Shown here: in pieces, positions 37,673 to 49,600 of the stretch | Numbering within the stretch: position 1 is the stretch's first letter | Layout: every line of letters begins with the position of its first letter | The notes under the pieces: model-generated | Told to the model about the DNA's origin: nothing | The model's database searches: none | Seen by the model: only the letters and a program-made list of their open reading frames with translations | Assembly (NCBI GenBank): GCA_964023275.1 | Contig: OZ029917.1 | Location: forward strand, 20,336,488 to 20,400,487 | From: Norana najaformis | Lineage: Eukaryota; Annelida; Clitellata; Crassiclitellata; Hormogastridae | DNA: 64,000 bases | Direction: 5' to 3' | Made by a program: the position numbers and the translations under genes

Positions 37673-38590
37673 TGCTTTATCTAGTCATATCGATTCTGCC
37701 CATAGGTCTTCAGCCAATGCATCCAGCCACAGATCACAGTTAAGTGATACTATGGGGCAAATTTTGAAACTATAATTAGCCTAGACGTCCCATGATTCCC
37801 GATGGAAGTCGTGAAGATGTTCGTACGTATTGAATGCGTCGTCGGCAAATTAACCATTAAGTACAATGATTTACACAAGCAGTTATGCCCTCACTGACTA
37901 ACAGAAGGGAGAAGGATGAAAATAAGAATGGATACATGCAGGAAAACAGATACTTCAGGCAGAAATCTCCGGAATCAGTACTAGTTCAATCTAGAGTACC
38001 TTATAAAGACAGGGCGCCGACTGAAAGCGAAGATCAGCTGAACAAGCGTGAGAAACGAGGCCGAATACAAGAGAGGCGCAGTCTACAAGAAATTAGGCCT
38101 CAAGGCAAAAGGCATCAGCGCTGGAGAAGAATCGCTGACCATTATAATTTTCCAAGATAAAAACAGATAGAGCCAGGGAGGTAGAGCGTGTAACAGAGAC
38201 AGAGAAAGAGACACGAATGAGCGAACGATGGAGGCTGCGTGCATGCGAGGTTCAAGAGAAATCGCTTCCAAATGACATTGTATTCGAGAGTCTTGTTTAT
38301 TTAATCCATCATCACCTTAGCAACGTACTTAAATCACCTCATTCATTCACATTTATTGCCACTCGTCGGTCGCTTTCGTTTATTTACCCGAAACGCGCAA
38401 ATCCTCCAGAATAACATATACACATATGGCCTAAATCGCCGACACAAAATATACAAGATATCATCATTCGTTATATTATATATATATATGCATATAAATT
38501 GTAAATCTATATATATATGCATATGCTTTGAGTCCGTGTGCATGTGTGTGCGTCTGTCTCCATTCGTGTATATGTCACTCTCTTTGTGTC
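37673..38590. other. Intergenic DNA
   Basis: A Lys/Arg/Glu-rich frame at 37885-38160 has no recognisable homology and is probably chance. TA-rich near 38465-38525. Confidence 0.4.
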
Positions 38591-38596
38591 ACTGCC

Positions 38597-38790
38597 GTGA
38601 GTGGGTTCCCAAGTTGATGTTTCTCAATACAAGTCACAAATTCGAAGTTTCGCCCTTTCTCTTTTCTTCTTGTTGTGTCTGTGCGGTTTAACTACCACCA
38701 TAACTTCGTCTGACTCCGAGACCCTCTTCCTCCCCCGCATATAATCAAATAAGTAAATAAGCGGAACCCCAATCTCGCTGTCCTGATGTT
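38597..38790. repeat. Direct repeat R3, copy 1 (possible LTR)
   Basis: aagttgatgtttctcaatac, aagtcacaaattcgaagt, ccataacttcgtctgactcc, gagaccctcttcctccc, aagcggaaccccaatctcg. The same words occur in the same order and orientation at 40436-40620. The pair brackets the Gypsy relic. Confidence 0.65.
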
Positions 38791-38999
38791 ATGCCCCATC
38801 TGCGTAATTGGAAGCATCTGTCTGAATAATGAAAGGCTTATGGAAATCAAGTGCATTCAAACCCGAGAACTACTCAAAACTTGTTTTGTAATTGTAATTT
38901 TAATCTGACATTCATAAAGCGTCTTTTCAAGAATAAACTCATCAGAGGCGCACCCGACCCGAACCAGTGAGACCACTATCAAAAAATGATTTAATATGA

Positions 39000-39550
39000 C
39001 AAAGGTTCATATTCGTTGCTACGAAGCTCAGAATGAAACACAGCCTACCTTTTAGTTAATTTGGTTAAAGGCAAAGCAATATTTACATATTCAGAGATAA
39101 ATGACCTGCAATACCTTGCTAACCCCAGAAACAGTCTTAGTTCCTCCTTGATAGCTGGTGGTGGGACATTCTGAATAGTAGCCAATTTTGTCCTGATCTA
39201 GTTACTTAATTCCAGAACCAAGCAAATGACCAAACCGCTTAACTCTAGGCTTAAAGACACACATTAGAAAGTTTCAAAGTCAATCCAGAATTTATTAATT
39301 GATGACAAGACACCTTCCAAATGTTCAAACGTCCCCCCCCCAAAGATCCCCCAAGATCTAAAATTAACTGCAGTCATCAATGTAAGTATCTGCCCAATCA
39401 GCATGAGGTATAAAATCTTACTGGCCATCCGCTGGTAAGTTGCACTAGCTCCTTTTACCTCAAAAGTCATCCTCAACCACTGATACATCCCTCGGTGTGA
39501 TACAAGTGCTGTCAGTTTCTTACAACCTTCTGCAATGGGAAACTGCAAAT
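39000..39550 (-). pseudogene. Ty3/Gypsy-type retrotransposon relic: reverse transcriptase
   Basis: The minus strand reads FPIAEG, LTALVSHRGMYQWLRMTFEV, KGASATYQRMASKIL, then a YIDD-C box that is visible only after a frame change at about 39370. It continues with FEHLEGVLSSINKFWIDFE, FKPRVKRFGHLLGSGIK and ELRLFLGLARYCRSFISEYV in other frames. This is the classic order Q.P..EG..KTAF.T..G.Y.W..MPFGL..AP.TFQR, Y.DD, F.HL..VL..L, and LR.FLGL..YYR.FI of Gypsy RT running into RNase H. A run of nine G (nine C on the plus strand) at about 39330 and several stops make it non-functional. Confidence 0.8.
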
Positions 39551-40435
39551 AATCGGATGAACAATTAAGTTGAGGTATTCTATAGGGATTCTGACTTCAT
39601 GAATAGACTAATTTTAACAGCTAAGTAACCGATTTGGCATGTAATGTTTAATATTCTGGATAATATTTGTCTTATCTACGGCTGAGATAAGTTTCAATTG
39701 TGTATTTTTTGTTTATAATTATTGATGCCCCGTTCATGTTGTGGGCAATCGGACTGTTTCCTGGCTTCGTGATCTGCATGGACACAGCAGATTTCCCAAC
39801 CACAGTCTCTTAATTTGTGATTTTAGTTCCGCACTAACAATGGCTGGCACTCTTTTAGTTATCTGCTTCCAGAGTCGTCCATCAACTGATGAACGGCTCT
39901 TTTCTTATTTAGGTCACACCCTTTTACTTGTTCCGCTAGTTTTTCTGCGTTTTCAATTTCCAGGGTCTCCGATCGTGGCTGCCTAATTAAGAATCTTCTT
40001 CTTAAAATGAATATTGTTCCTGTTACTACTCCCCTGCCAAATTTGGAGAGATAGGTCTGTTGTTGAATCCACACATGAATCTCTGCGGTCTGGTTTGTAT
40101 TAGAACCTGGCTCAGGTTCAGTCGTTTTACTTGGTTCCCATTTCGTTTCAGTCATATGCGCTGCTGCAGGGTTATGCAAGTAGCATTAATTTCCATCTGT
40201 GTTTAATGCATATTTATGTAGAACATCTTCGACTACACGTCGTGGATCGTCTCCGTATCTTCTTCTGTTACTTCATTTGGCAGGCCAAAACACAGGCGCC
40301 CACCCCTTGAGTTCACATTGACGACAGCGACAGGCACATTCCAGCTTGCTTTTCGAATTTCTGTTGTCGACTGTCAATCAATCTCCATGTTCGAATTTCT
40401 CTCAATCTTGGTCAAGACACCAACATGTTGTGAAG
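39551..40435. other. Interior of the putative Gypsy remnant
   Basis: If the RT at 39000-39550 belongs to an element bounded by R3, this stretch lies 5' of RT and could be decayed gag or protease. A minus-strand frame of 106 codons (39859-40179) is present but unrecognised. Confidence 0.3.
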
Positions 40436-40620
40436 TTGTCCCTAAGTTGATATTTCCTAAAACAAGTCACAAATCGAAGTGTGACAATTTTCTTTTCGCG
40501 TTTTGTCCCGTCTTTACAACGGCCATAACTTCGGCTGATCCCTAGACTGTCTTTCTGCCTCGTCAGTAAGCAAGTAAGTAAGCATGCGGAACTCCCAATT
40601 TCGTGGTTCTAACGGTCACC
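40436..40620. repeat. Direct repeat R3, copy 2 (possible LTR)
   Basis: Partner of 38597-38790. About 165 bp align with many substitutions and small indels. Confidence 0.65.
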
Positions 40621-41180
40621 ATGCATGTGTTTGGGTGTCTGTATAACCAGTATAATCTAATCTAATCTACAGACTTCTATAACGCCGATATCATAATGCC
40701 CAAGGCTTCAGTTGATGGCTGCTTGCTTCAAGTCAAAACCGTTTGTGAAGCCGGGTCGAATCTCGATAGGAAGGAGAGAAACCAGAAGCCAGGCTACGGT
40801 GGGTAATCAAGTTGGAAGAGATCGTTAAAAGATAGGTGGCTATCCTAGTGCCATCGTGGGTTTGCGTGTTCTCTTTTGATGTGGCTTTATGAAACATATG
40901 TTTGCTATTTCGGCTTGATTTCGGCGTGCGATCGTGCATTAGGCCCAGATCCAGGGCTATAATAGCCAATATATTTAACTTATATCTAACTATGCCACCC
41001 ACTAAGGGGTGAGTGGATTAATTAGGTCTAAGTTAGATTAATAAGCTGCACGACCATTGCGGTAGATAATAGGCTTTGTCCGCCTAGAAGCATTATGTGA
41101 AAATGCGACAAGGCCTGTTGCGACATTGGCTTGGCATGATGGTAATTGTCCTTGTCTGGTTTTTTGATTTCCTGGAACAG
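40621..41180. other. Intron or upstream DNA of the lectin gene
   Basis: No exon seen. It ends with a pyrimidine-rich tract and a cctggaacag acceptor at 41179-41180. A caaggcctgttgcgacattg segment precedes it. Confidence 0.5.
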
Positions 41181-41465
41181 TGCCACAAGATTACTGCAAC
41201 ATGGAGATGTTCAACGCCACCTGCCGAGAGGATGAGGTGATTGTCGTCGAGAGCGCCCGTTACGGTCGAATGAGCATCGGACGCTGCATGCGCGGTAGCT
41301 ATGGATACCAGGGATGCGCCGTCAATGTGCAAAGTTTCCTCGACAACAAATGTTCCGGAAGACAGGTGTGTCGGTTCCAGGTTCCGGATCCGGTTCTTTA
41401 CGAGTTGAAACCGTGTCCGGCTGACTTAACCTCCTACCTGGAAGCAGCCTACTCCTGTATTCCAG
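41181..41465 (+). CDS. Exon: SUEL-type galactose/rhamnose-binding lectin domain
   Basis: Preceded by the acceptor cctggaacag and followed by the donor ccag|gtataa; phases 1 and 1. Eight cysteines (residues 5, 14, 35, 45, 57, 63, 78 and 92 of the visible protein) fit the four disulfides of the family. The YGR hallmark is present at 27-29. The family's DPC motif is KPC here, and KYL is SYL. Because the sugar-contacting DPC Asp is replaced, carbohydrate specificity may differ from classical egg lectins. One exon encodes exactly one domain. Confidence 0.92.
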
Positions 41466-44400
41466 GTATAACTCGTAGCACGGACAACTGACAATTTAAA
41501 GCACCCTAATTACGACTTATGCCAATGTATATGTGCTCATTTTTACACTCTAATTACAAATATAATTAAAATTACAGTTACAAACAGACATTCTATTTAC
41601 GCCGATCTTTCAGCAGCGCTTCTGGAGTTCGAATCCTCGTGCTTCAGTTGATATTTAAAACTGATGAACAGACCATGCAACCCAAGGGATAGATACATTA
41701 GGCCTACTTGGTTCATGGCCTGCATTAGCGGAAGCGCCGCTTCGGCAAAGCATCCGGCAATCTCAAACCTGCATTTCCTAAGACTTGAGACGATAATGAC
41801 AAATAATGTTCAAAATCAGTGGTATGCTGAATGATTGGTAATTGTGCCAGGCACTTGCACAGAACTTCCTCACACTCTGTCTGTAGCAAGTTCCCAGGTT
41901 CGGCACCGACAGGAGTCTCCCACGTAGACGGCGTCAATCCAGCTCCCGCAGACACGGGAACTGATTGACGACTAGGACTCGTAAATCCGATTGCAATTCC
42001 AAAATTTCGATATATCCGAGCTGATCATTGATGAAGACTTTCTAAACGTTCAAACCCGCCTCTTTCGGCATCGATCGCGACCAACTCTGAAGCAATCTAC
42101 TGAAATTAATGCTAATTCTTAGAAGGTCAGCGAAGGTCACAAATCTTTTGAAATAATACGACGATACCCTGTATGACTTCCGATCGACGACTTGCAAGGG
42201 TGATAATCTGCGTTCAAATCCATTGTAAAATTTTTCGATTATAATGCGATAATCCGAAACTTTGAGGTTCGATTTGACGAATCGATGTCACATCGAACCA
42301 ATCTAATCGGCAACTCAGCGCCAACTACCCAGAACTTTCTCCAATATCTACAGTGCTGCCACCAAAGGAGATCAAGCAAGCACCTGGAACGCTGCGTCCG
42401 CTAGGGGCGCCACGGCTGCCTAGAGCTCTGCAACCCGTAGACTGGCCGATTAAAACTTGCTTCATATTACTGAAGAATAGATATGTCGTTACATATTATT
42501 CCGTAAGCAACCTAAATTTAGAGCTCTGTATGATGCCATGGTATGGTATATCATACATTCAGCATCAAATAACGGATGCAGGTTTCCGTTACAATTTTTG
42601 TCTGTCGCAAATGACAAGAATAATGAATTTTACGTGGAAAATGCTAATCTTTTTATAGTTGTCGTTGGTGAGAAGGCAATCTGTGACCCAGGTAAACCGC
42701 TGCGAATCTACAACTCGACGGGGTTCCTATCGACCGACCTGGCAGAAGAGAGAGGGTACGGCAGCCCGCACTGCCCCTGGGTGATCGAGGCACTGCCCGG
42801 CCAGAGGGTCAATCTCACCCTGTACAACTTCGGGACTTTGACGAAAGGAAGCCCCTCGAGCGGCTCCCAGGGCTCGGCCTCCTATGGACCCTCTCGCCCC
42901 GACGTCTGCTTCGAGGTAGCTGTCGTGACGGACGGGAGGGAGGGCAAGAAGTCGATCACCGTCTGTGGCGGAGACCAGAGGGAGGTGGCCGCTTTCTGGA
43001 CCAAGTCACACGTCGTACGAATCGAGATTCCAAATCCGAAGATACTCAAGACAGTTGGAGCCTTCATCATCAGATACAAAGGTAACACAGACATGCAATC
43101 TCCAGTCACCGTTTACCAAGGTCACTAACAGCACATCTGCCGATTGAACGAAATGGGCTAATAATATCGTCTGACATTTTAATCACTTACTCCTGATTGT
43201 AGCAAGCAAACTGCTACTACTACTACGATGACTACTGCTACTACTACTATTAGAACTACTATTATTACTATAGCGTACGAGAAGAAGTTGGTTCCAGCGA
43301 CTTAGCTTTCGTTGGGCGCTGTAGAAATCTCGAGATTACGGTTACGCATAACTGAAAACATTAAGCATCAAAGTTACCCAAGGGTCAAAATTAAGAGACT
43401 AAAAGCATCTCTGCCCCCTATATTTTCGAGTGGGGACCATGGCCCTCTAGGCCCTGTGCCGACGTTTGGCTTAAACTGTTAACCACTGCAGTAGGCAGAC
43501 TATTCGTCCAGTAGATTTTGATATAGGATTACACCTGGCTTTGGGACTTCATTGAGCAGGGAACATAACCGGACACATCTGTTGCAATGGAGCGAAACCA
43601 AATGCTTCTCAGGTACAGTTTTTAATAATCTCCCATACGGTAACAGTCACCGAAGACTGATCGGAAAAAAGACAAGCTTCCTACAATGACTACGTATTGC
43701 TAACTATTAGGGCAGCCTTCCTTTGGCTTCTTAAGCATGTACCAGTTCACGAATTCATATAGTCTATGTGCGTTCCAGAATTCCATCAGCCGGTTTACTC
43801 GCTTTCGACAGTTTATGAATCATTTGGTCTTGACAAGGTCACGACTGTGTAGAAGTCGAGATCACGAGGCCAAAGTACACACGGAATATTTAAAAACTCG
43901 AAACGTAACGTCCAATTTTATCGTAACAATTTAATGTCTTCACTCACGCCTGTTATTATGCCACAACATCAATTTGTGATTCAACACGTTTTGCGTTTGC
44001 TGCCTGCAGCCTCGGTTACTCAGCCCAAGCACAGCGACAAGTGATCCGTCATGTCATCACGAGATTTCTAATGCTCATGTCACTACAGAGTGGCCGCTCG
44101 TGAAACTACAAATGGGATCAGTGCTCACTCGTGTGACTATACGCATGAGATGACTGATAACTCGTTCATATACATGCATGTAGGCCCCTATGTATATACA
44201 TATGTGTATATATATGCAAGTATAATTGTATATCCATCGGCACGGTATGCTACTGGATGCATGTAGGCCCCTATGTATATACATATGTATATATATGCAA
44301 GTATAATTGTATATCCATCGGCACGGTATGCTACTGGATGAAGCGCTCGGTTTGCAAGGCGGAGCGTATGGGCTCGAGCCTCTCCTTAGACGGTTACTGC

Positions 44401-46616
44401 ATAGGGACCTTGAGCAAGTCCTTCAATCACCACTACTCAGCGCCATCGATTAATGTTTACCCGTTACATTGTGGTGCTTAATAAATGCACAAATAATAAT
44501 AGTAATAATAAGTAATAATAATATATGAATGCCGTTTCCCAGTCATATGATTTTATATATAATTTTTTATGCAATGGATAGTAGCGGTGTTAAGTATACT
44601 CTTTATCCATATTTAATGTATGTATATTTACTATATATGTATATTTACATCGTGACTTGACCTGTAGCATGAGTACAGATGGACTTGATGCAGAATAACG
44701 AGTCCATTCCTTTCTTGCAAACCACAGAGAACGCGCCTGCGCTGAACATGAACGCATTCGTCGTATAAATTGAACATGAAAGTCTGTGTTCACCATGTCG
44801 TTCCTCTGAAGAACGTATAAAGCACGGGCTTACTGAATCTCACATCCATATGCTAATGAAGGGAAGTGTGTGTAGAAGGCCAGTGCCATCGTCAGTGCAT
44901 ATCGCTGCGTGTGGCGACGATATCGAGCAGTTCATTTGTCTCTGTCATGTTTCATCAGGATTCGATTTGCTTCCTAAAGTAGAGACACGCAGCGCCACGT
45001 TTTCCATTTCAATCGCTGCCATATGATTGTCAGATTGAGTATGAAAAATCTTCCGTGACACAGCTTTGTGTTTCCTTCGACGTTTTAAGTTCAAATGTAT
45101 CTTTGCACAACTGATGCCTACAGTTTCCCACAGAAGCCAACCCACATTGCAATCTCAAATCGAATCAATGGAAAAAGCAAACGCCGATATCACATTCAAT
45201 TTCAGTACATCGCTTGCAAAGAAAAGATAAAAGGCATGCAGATCTCTATGCAATATGCCAATACTGAAATAATTCGGTTTTTAAAAGGTTGTAACTATCG
45301 TCGAATTCAACGTGGCTAGAATGCATTTGCCTCAATACTAAGGCAGGCGTTTGTTACAGAAGTTAATTTGACCTATTGGTCGATTGCTAGACTGATTGTC
45401 CGCAGTTCTGGCTAAAGTTCTGTGTTGCCATCGATGCTGGACTTGCAACGCTGTTCCCTCTTCTCGGTCGGAGTGCAACGTTTGACACTGTTGACTATGA
45501 CATCCTCATCGCGTACAGCATCATTTCCTACGTAAGGAATCGGTGTGCATAGATGCAAAGTTTTCATTATTTCGTTGATAGGCGAACAATTTTGGCGGCA
45601 TTGGGCCTTAACTACATATCTTGAGCAGCACTCGGTGTCCCACAAGGATCACTTTTGAAGCTCCCTCTGTTGTCCATACACGAATGTGTATTTAAATACT
45701 AATTTCTTTAATTTTAATTAATTTTTGTTATTAATCAAATGGCGGGGCGTCCATTCAAACAGGCAGTGGTGGTGAAAGATCTCACCCGATCAATTCATTG
45801 AAAAATGAGCAAGGTCGAGGTCATACGGTTGCTATAAAAAACCTATATATTTACATCGTTACATTCTCGACCCAGCTGATCTCACCAGTTCACAACAGTT
45901 AATTAATGGAATGACAATTCGCCATGATATGTCGATGATGTTCAGCTGTACCCAAATGTCATTTGACTAACTCATAATTGTGCCATAATTACGTCGAAAT
46001 TAATTAGAGGTCGCGGAAATTCACGTACGTACTCAACTGCAATTTCCGTTTAGTACCCGATCAGCGCGAAATTTTTACCTGCATTATTATATAATTATGC
46101 GATAAACGCTGCACTGGTTCCCTTCTGAGGGATGGAAGGGATCCAATTCAAGATCATTTTGCTGCTACAAGCCTCATGGAGTAACGTGTTCTATTAAAAG
46201 TAAGCAGGGTCGGTGATCATTAGACTTGGGGATTTCCAAGTGTCTCTCTTCTGCGCATGAATTCGAAATCACCGGGGCTTCTCGTGCATCATACCAAAAT
46301 TCCACTAATATAATTGTTACTTTGTGTGGCTCAAATCAGCATATAATATTATATTTTGTTTGTCGGAAATTGCATCTCTTTAGAAGAGTTAGATAGCTTT
46401 GTATGCAGCAATTTTGATAAGAGATATAGAAGCTTTATGTATGACTTGATTATCTATAAGTACGTGCTCATCCTTAATGTATTGAAATTCTGGCATTTTA
46501 AAGCGCATCTACTAACAATGGGTGCATTGATGTTAAGCGGTATATCCATGCAATGGCCTAATTCATGTCATGTAACCTAGTGTAACCTGATGCGATGTGG
46601 TAATAATATTGCCTTA

Positions 46617-46663
<47 letters not shown>

Positions 46664-49600
46664 TAGTTGAACTACTTGGTATATATGTATCTAAAATACT
46701 GTCTAGGTGAAATGCAGTCTGCAAGCAGCCACTGCAGTAACCCCGCGTCTTCGTGTGTCCCATCTAGGCAGAATTTTCCCATAAACATCACGTGACCAAA
46801 GGCATCTGGTCACGAGGCCTCAGGAGATCTTTCTCGGACGTTTTCCGTCAAAGTTTATTACAGGCAATTTATTTCGATTATATGTAGGCCTATGCATGTA
46901 TGTACGTGTATAAAGCATCTTTATACCAAAAGGTAGACAAAATAACTACGGTTTTGATTAAAAAGCTATTTATAATCTATTTATTTATTGCAGACTGCAA
47001 TTCTAAAAAGTAGCGAATGATTGTGTCGATAACTTTTCGTACTGTCAATCGATCGGAATTGAACCGATGACTAGTCCGATTTGTATCGTAGTGTTAACTT
47101 GAGAAAAGAAATAAACTAATATAGTCTTTGTTTTTCGTATATTTACCTAAATAAATGATATACACTTAAATAAATAAATGAGTTTAATTACAACAACACG
47201 AGACTACGGCATAAAATTCTCCACACGCACGAATCTATCAACGACATTTTAGCTCAAACTAGCAGCTGAGCACACGACAGACTACCGATACAAAATCTTT
47301 TTGCGCTTTCCTACAATACACTAGGGATTGTATTTTATAGGCATTTCCTTCCAAGTCAGGGATATCCCCTAACGCTAGACAATGCGCGAGGATGTCGACC
47401 AATAAGAATTGTATAATTTTAATTTGCGCGCAAACGTTCAGAAATCAGAAGCGTATATTTAAAATGAGCAGAAACGCTGTCTAATCTCAAACAAATCATC
47501 AACCAAATAACTCATCGACGTTACGTCAGAGAAACTGCGTCTTAGAGCGGTAAACTCTCCACTCAATCACAAGCAAGTCAACAACCCGATGATTCATCAT
47601 TTGACGGCAAAGAAATTTTCGATACCAACACACGCTTCAAACTTGCTGACAAATCAGCGTAATATTACGTTCACAGACTGTAACAAGCTGTTTACTGGCA
47701 GCAGAAAGATCGAAGAGACTAAAAACGCTGAGAATTATGGGAAGCATTTAAGATGCAAAAGGGATGGAAATTTGACCTGCAAACACGGACAACGCTTATA
47801 GAAATTTTCTTTCGTAGTATATCTTGTACTCAGGTCTGTTTATTTATTTTTCCATTATTTATTTTGTTTATTCTATGATTTTTCGGGAAACCCCTGAGGG
47901 TTCCGCGTAACCTTGGTTGGGATCTATGATCTAACTGTATATGTGTATATAATTTTCTGCTGCTTTTGCTGTTATTTTGCCAGTGACCGGTTGTCCTGAT
48001 ATAAAGTTGTCTGCGGATGTTTGGCATCAGAAGAATGGAGATGTATTGGTTGTCAGATGCAATGGTACTTCTCAAGTATGGCATCTGATCTGCAAAGGAA
48101 CGAGGTGGTTCGGCGACATTGGTAACTGCAGCTTCAGCAACTCAGGTACTCTAACCAGCGCCAAGTATAGGCCTGTTTGCAGTATATTTAATTCTGTACA
48201 AACGTTTTAACTCTTATTTAGGATAGGCCGAGCAAAATCTATTCTTTGCTATGAACGTAATTTACTTTGCTTAGTTAGCAAGTTTCAAGCGCGCTTTTTG
48301 TATAGGAAATTTACTTGAGTCATCGTTTTATTAAATATATATAATCGGATCACGTACCTGCGTCTAGTTCGGATGCATCAAGAGCGTGTGGGGGGCGTTG
48401 CTGTGACGACAGCTGTTCCACAATTTATCACGCGGGCGCTTGCGCGGGAAAACGTAAAATCTACGTTGCGATGAGTCAGAGAGGTTTTGGAAAATCCCAC
48501 AGTTGCTCAATAGCGAGAATACGGGTCTAAACCAGTCTGTACTGATTTTTTCCCTTGGAGGAAATGAACCTATATGACCGGACGCAAATGCATTTTGAAG
48601 AGCGCGACGAATTTGTAGCAGTGGTCTGTCGCGTGCTAATTTGAAAGTTTGGGTTACAAATGTCGTTCTATAGATTCGTGCGTCTAGAAAATGAGACGAA
48701 TCAAATACTGTTGTGATTAAATCGTTCATCTAATTATAATTACAAATATAAAATTAACTCGAATTAACTCTACGTTACGAATCGGACGAGTCGATTGTTC
48801 GAAGCCCGATTGATTAGCAAATACGCAAGATCGTTGACCCTTGCCAAATCTAATAGATTCTTTTGCAGCTCGGCTTACGTATAAAGTTGGTTAGCCAGTC
48901 CAGTCCTGGCGATTATTTTATCTTTTACCTAGAACGGTGGCTCTTTGATAATATTAAGGACCGTAGATTAGGACCGCTCGTCTCATGACAAGATCCAATG
49001 TAAGATTTTAAAATCAAGTAAGTATGCTAGTGTTTATTTGTCTAGTTACAATTCCAAGTATATCTATGTTGCTGTCTCTATGTTTCTCTTTCGCATTTGT
49101 ATGCAATGTATATGTATGATCTATACGTACATGAATAGCGAGTTGTCTTGAAAATCTGTTACGGTCTACTTGAATTAAATTTACAAATAGTGATTTCTCA
49201 GGATATCTGTGTTCTGTTTTGTTTAAAGCCGATGTGGACAGATGGAGCCTGGAACAGATGTTCAATGCGGATGAAGCCTTTCCATTTGGTGCGTAGGATA
49301 TGTGAATAAAAACGCAAAACAAATCTTTTGAAGTAAGCGCTGTGCATCTAGCTCTAGACTTGTTTTCATAAACAAAGACCAACTGGTTTCGAAAATCGAA
49401 ATGAAGGATTGATTACAATCTGTTGTCATCTTAGACTGTCAGTGTTTTTTGCTGTTTATGTGCAGTCATCTTTTTTATTGTTGATTTTAATTTGTTTTCA
49501 CTTGTTTAATTAATCATAGGTTTTGTTTCGGTCAACTTGAGTTTAGTTTTGCCTGAATTTATTTTAAAAAAATCTCTTTCGATTTATTAATTCGCATTTC

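Larger units (their letters stand above)
43082..47983 (+). other. Intron 2 of the visible lectin/CUB gene, repeat-rich
   Basis: A 4.9-kb intron holding an R2 fragment (43275-43350), the 83-bp tandem duplication and SINE (44175-44485), a LINE RT fragment (45417-45660), a TAA microsatellite and R1 copy 2 (47020-47682). Just before the acceptor is a cgggaaacccctgagggttc hairpin near 47883. Confidence 0.75.
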
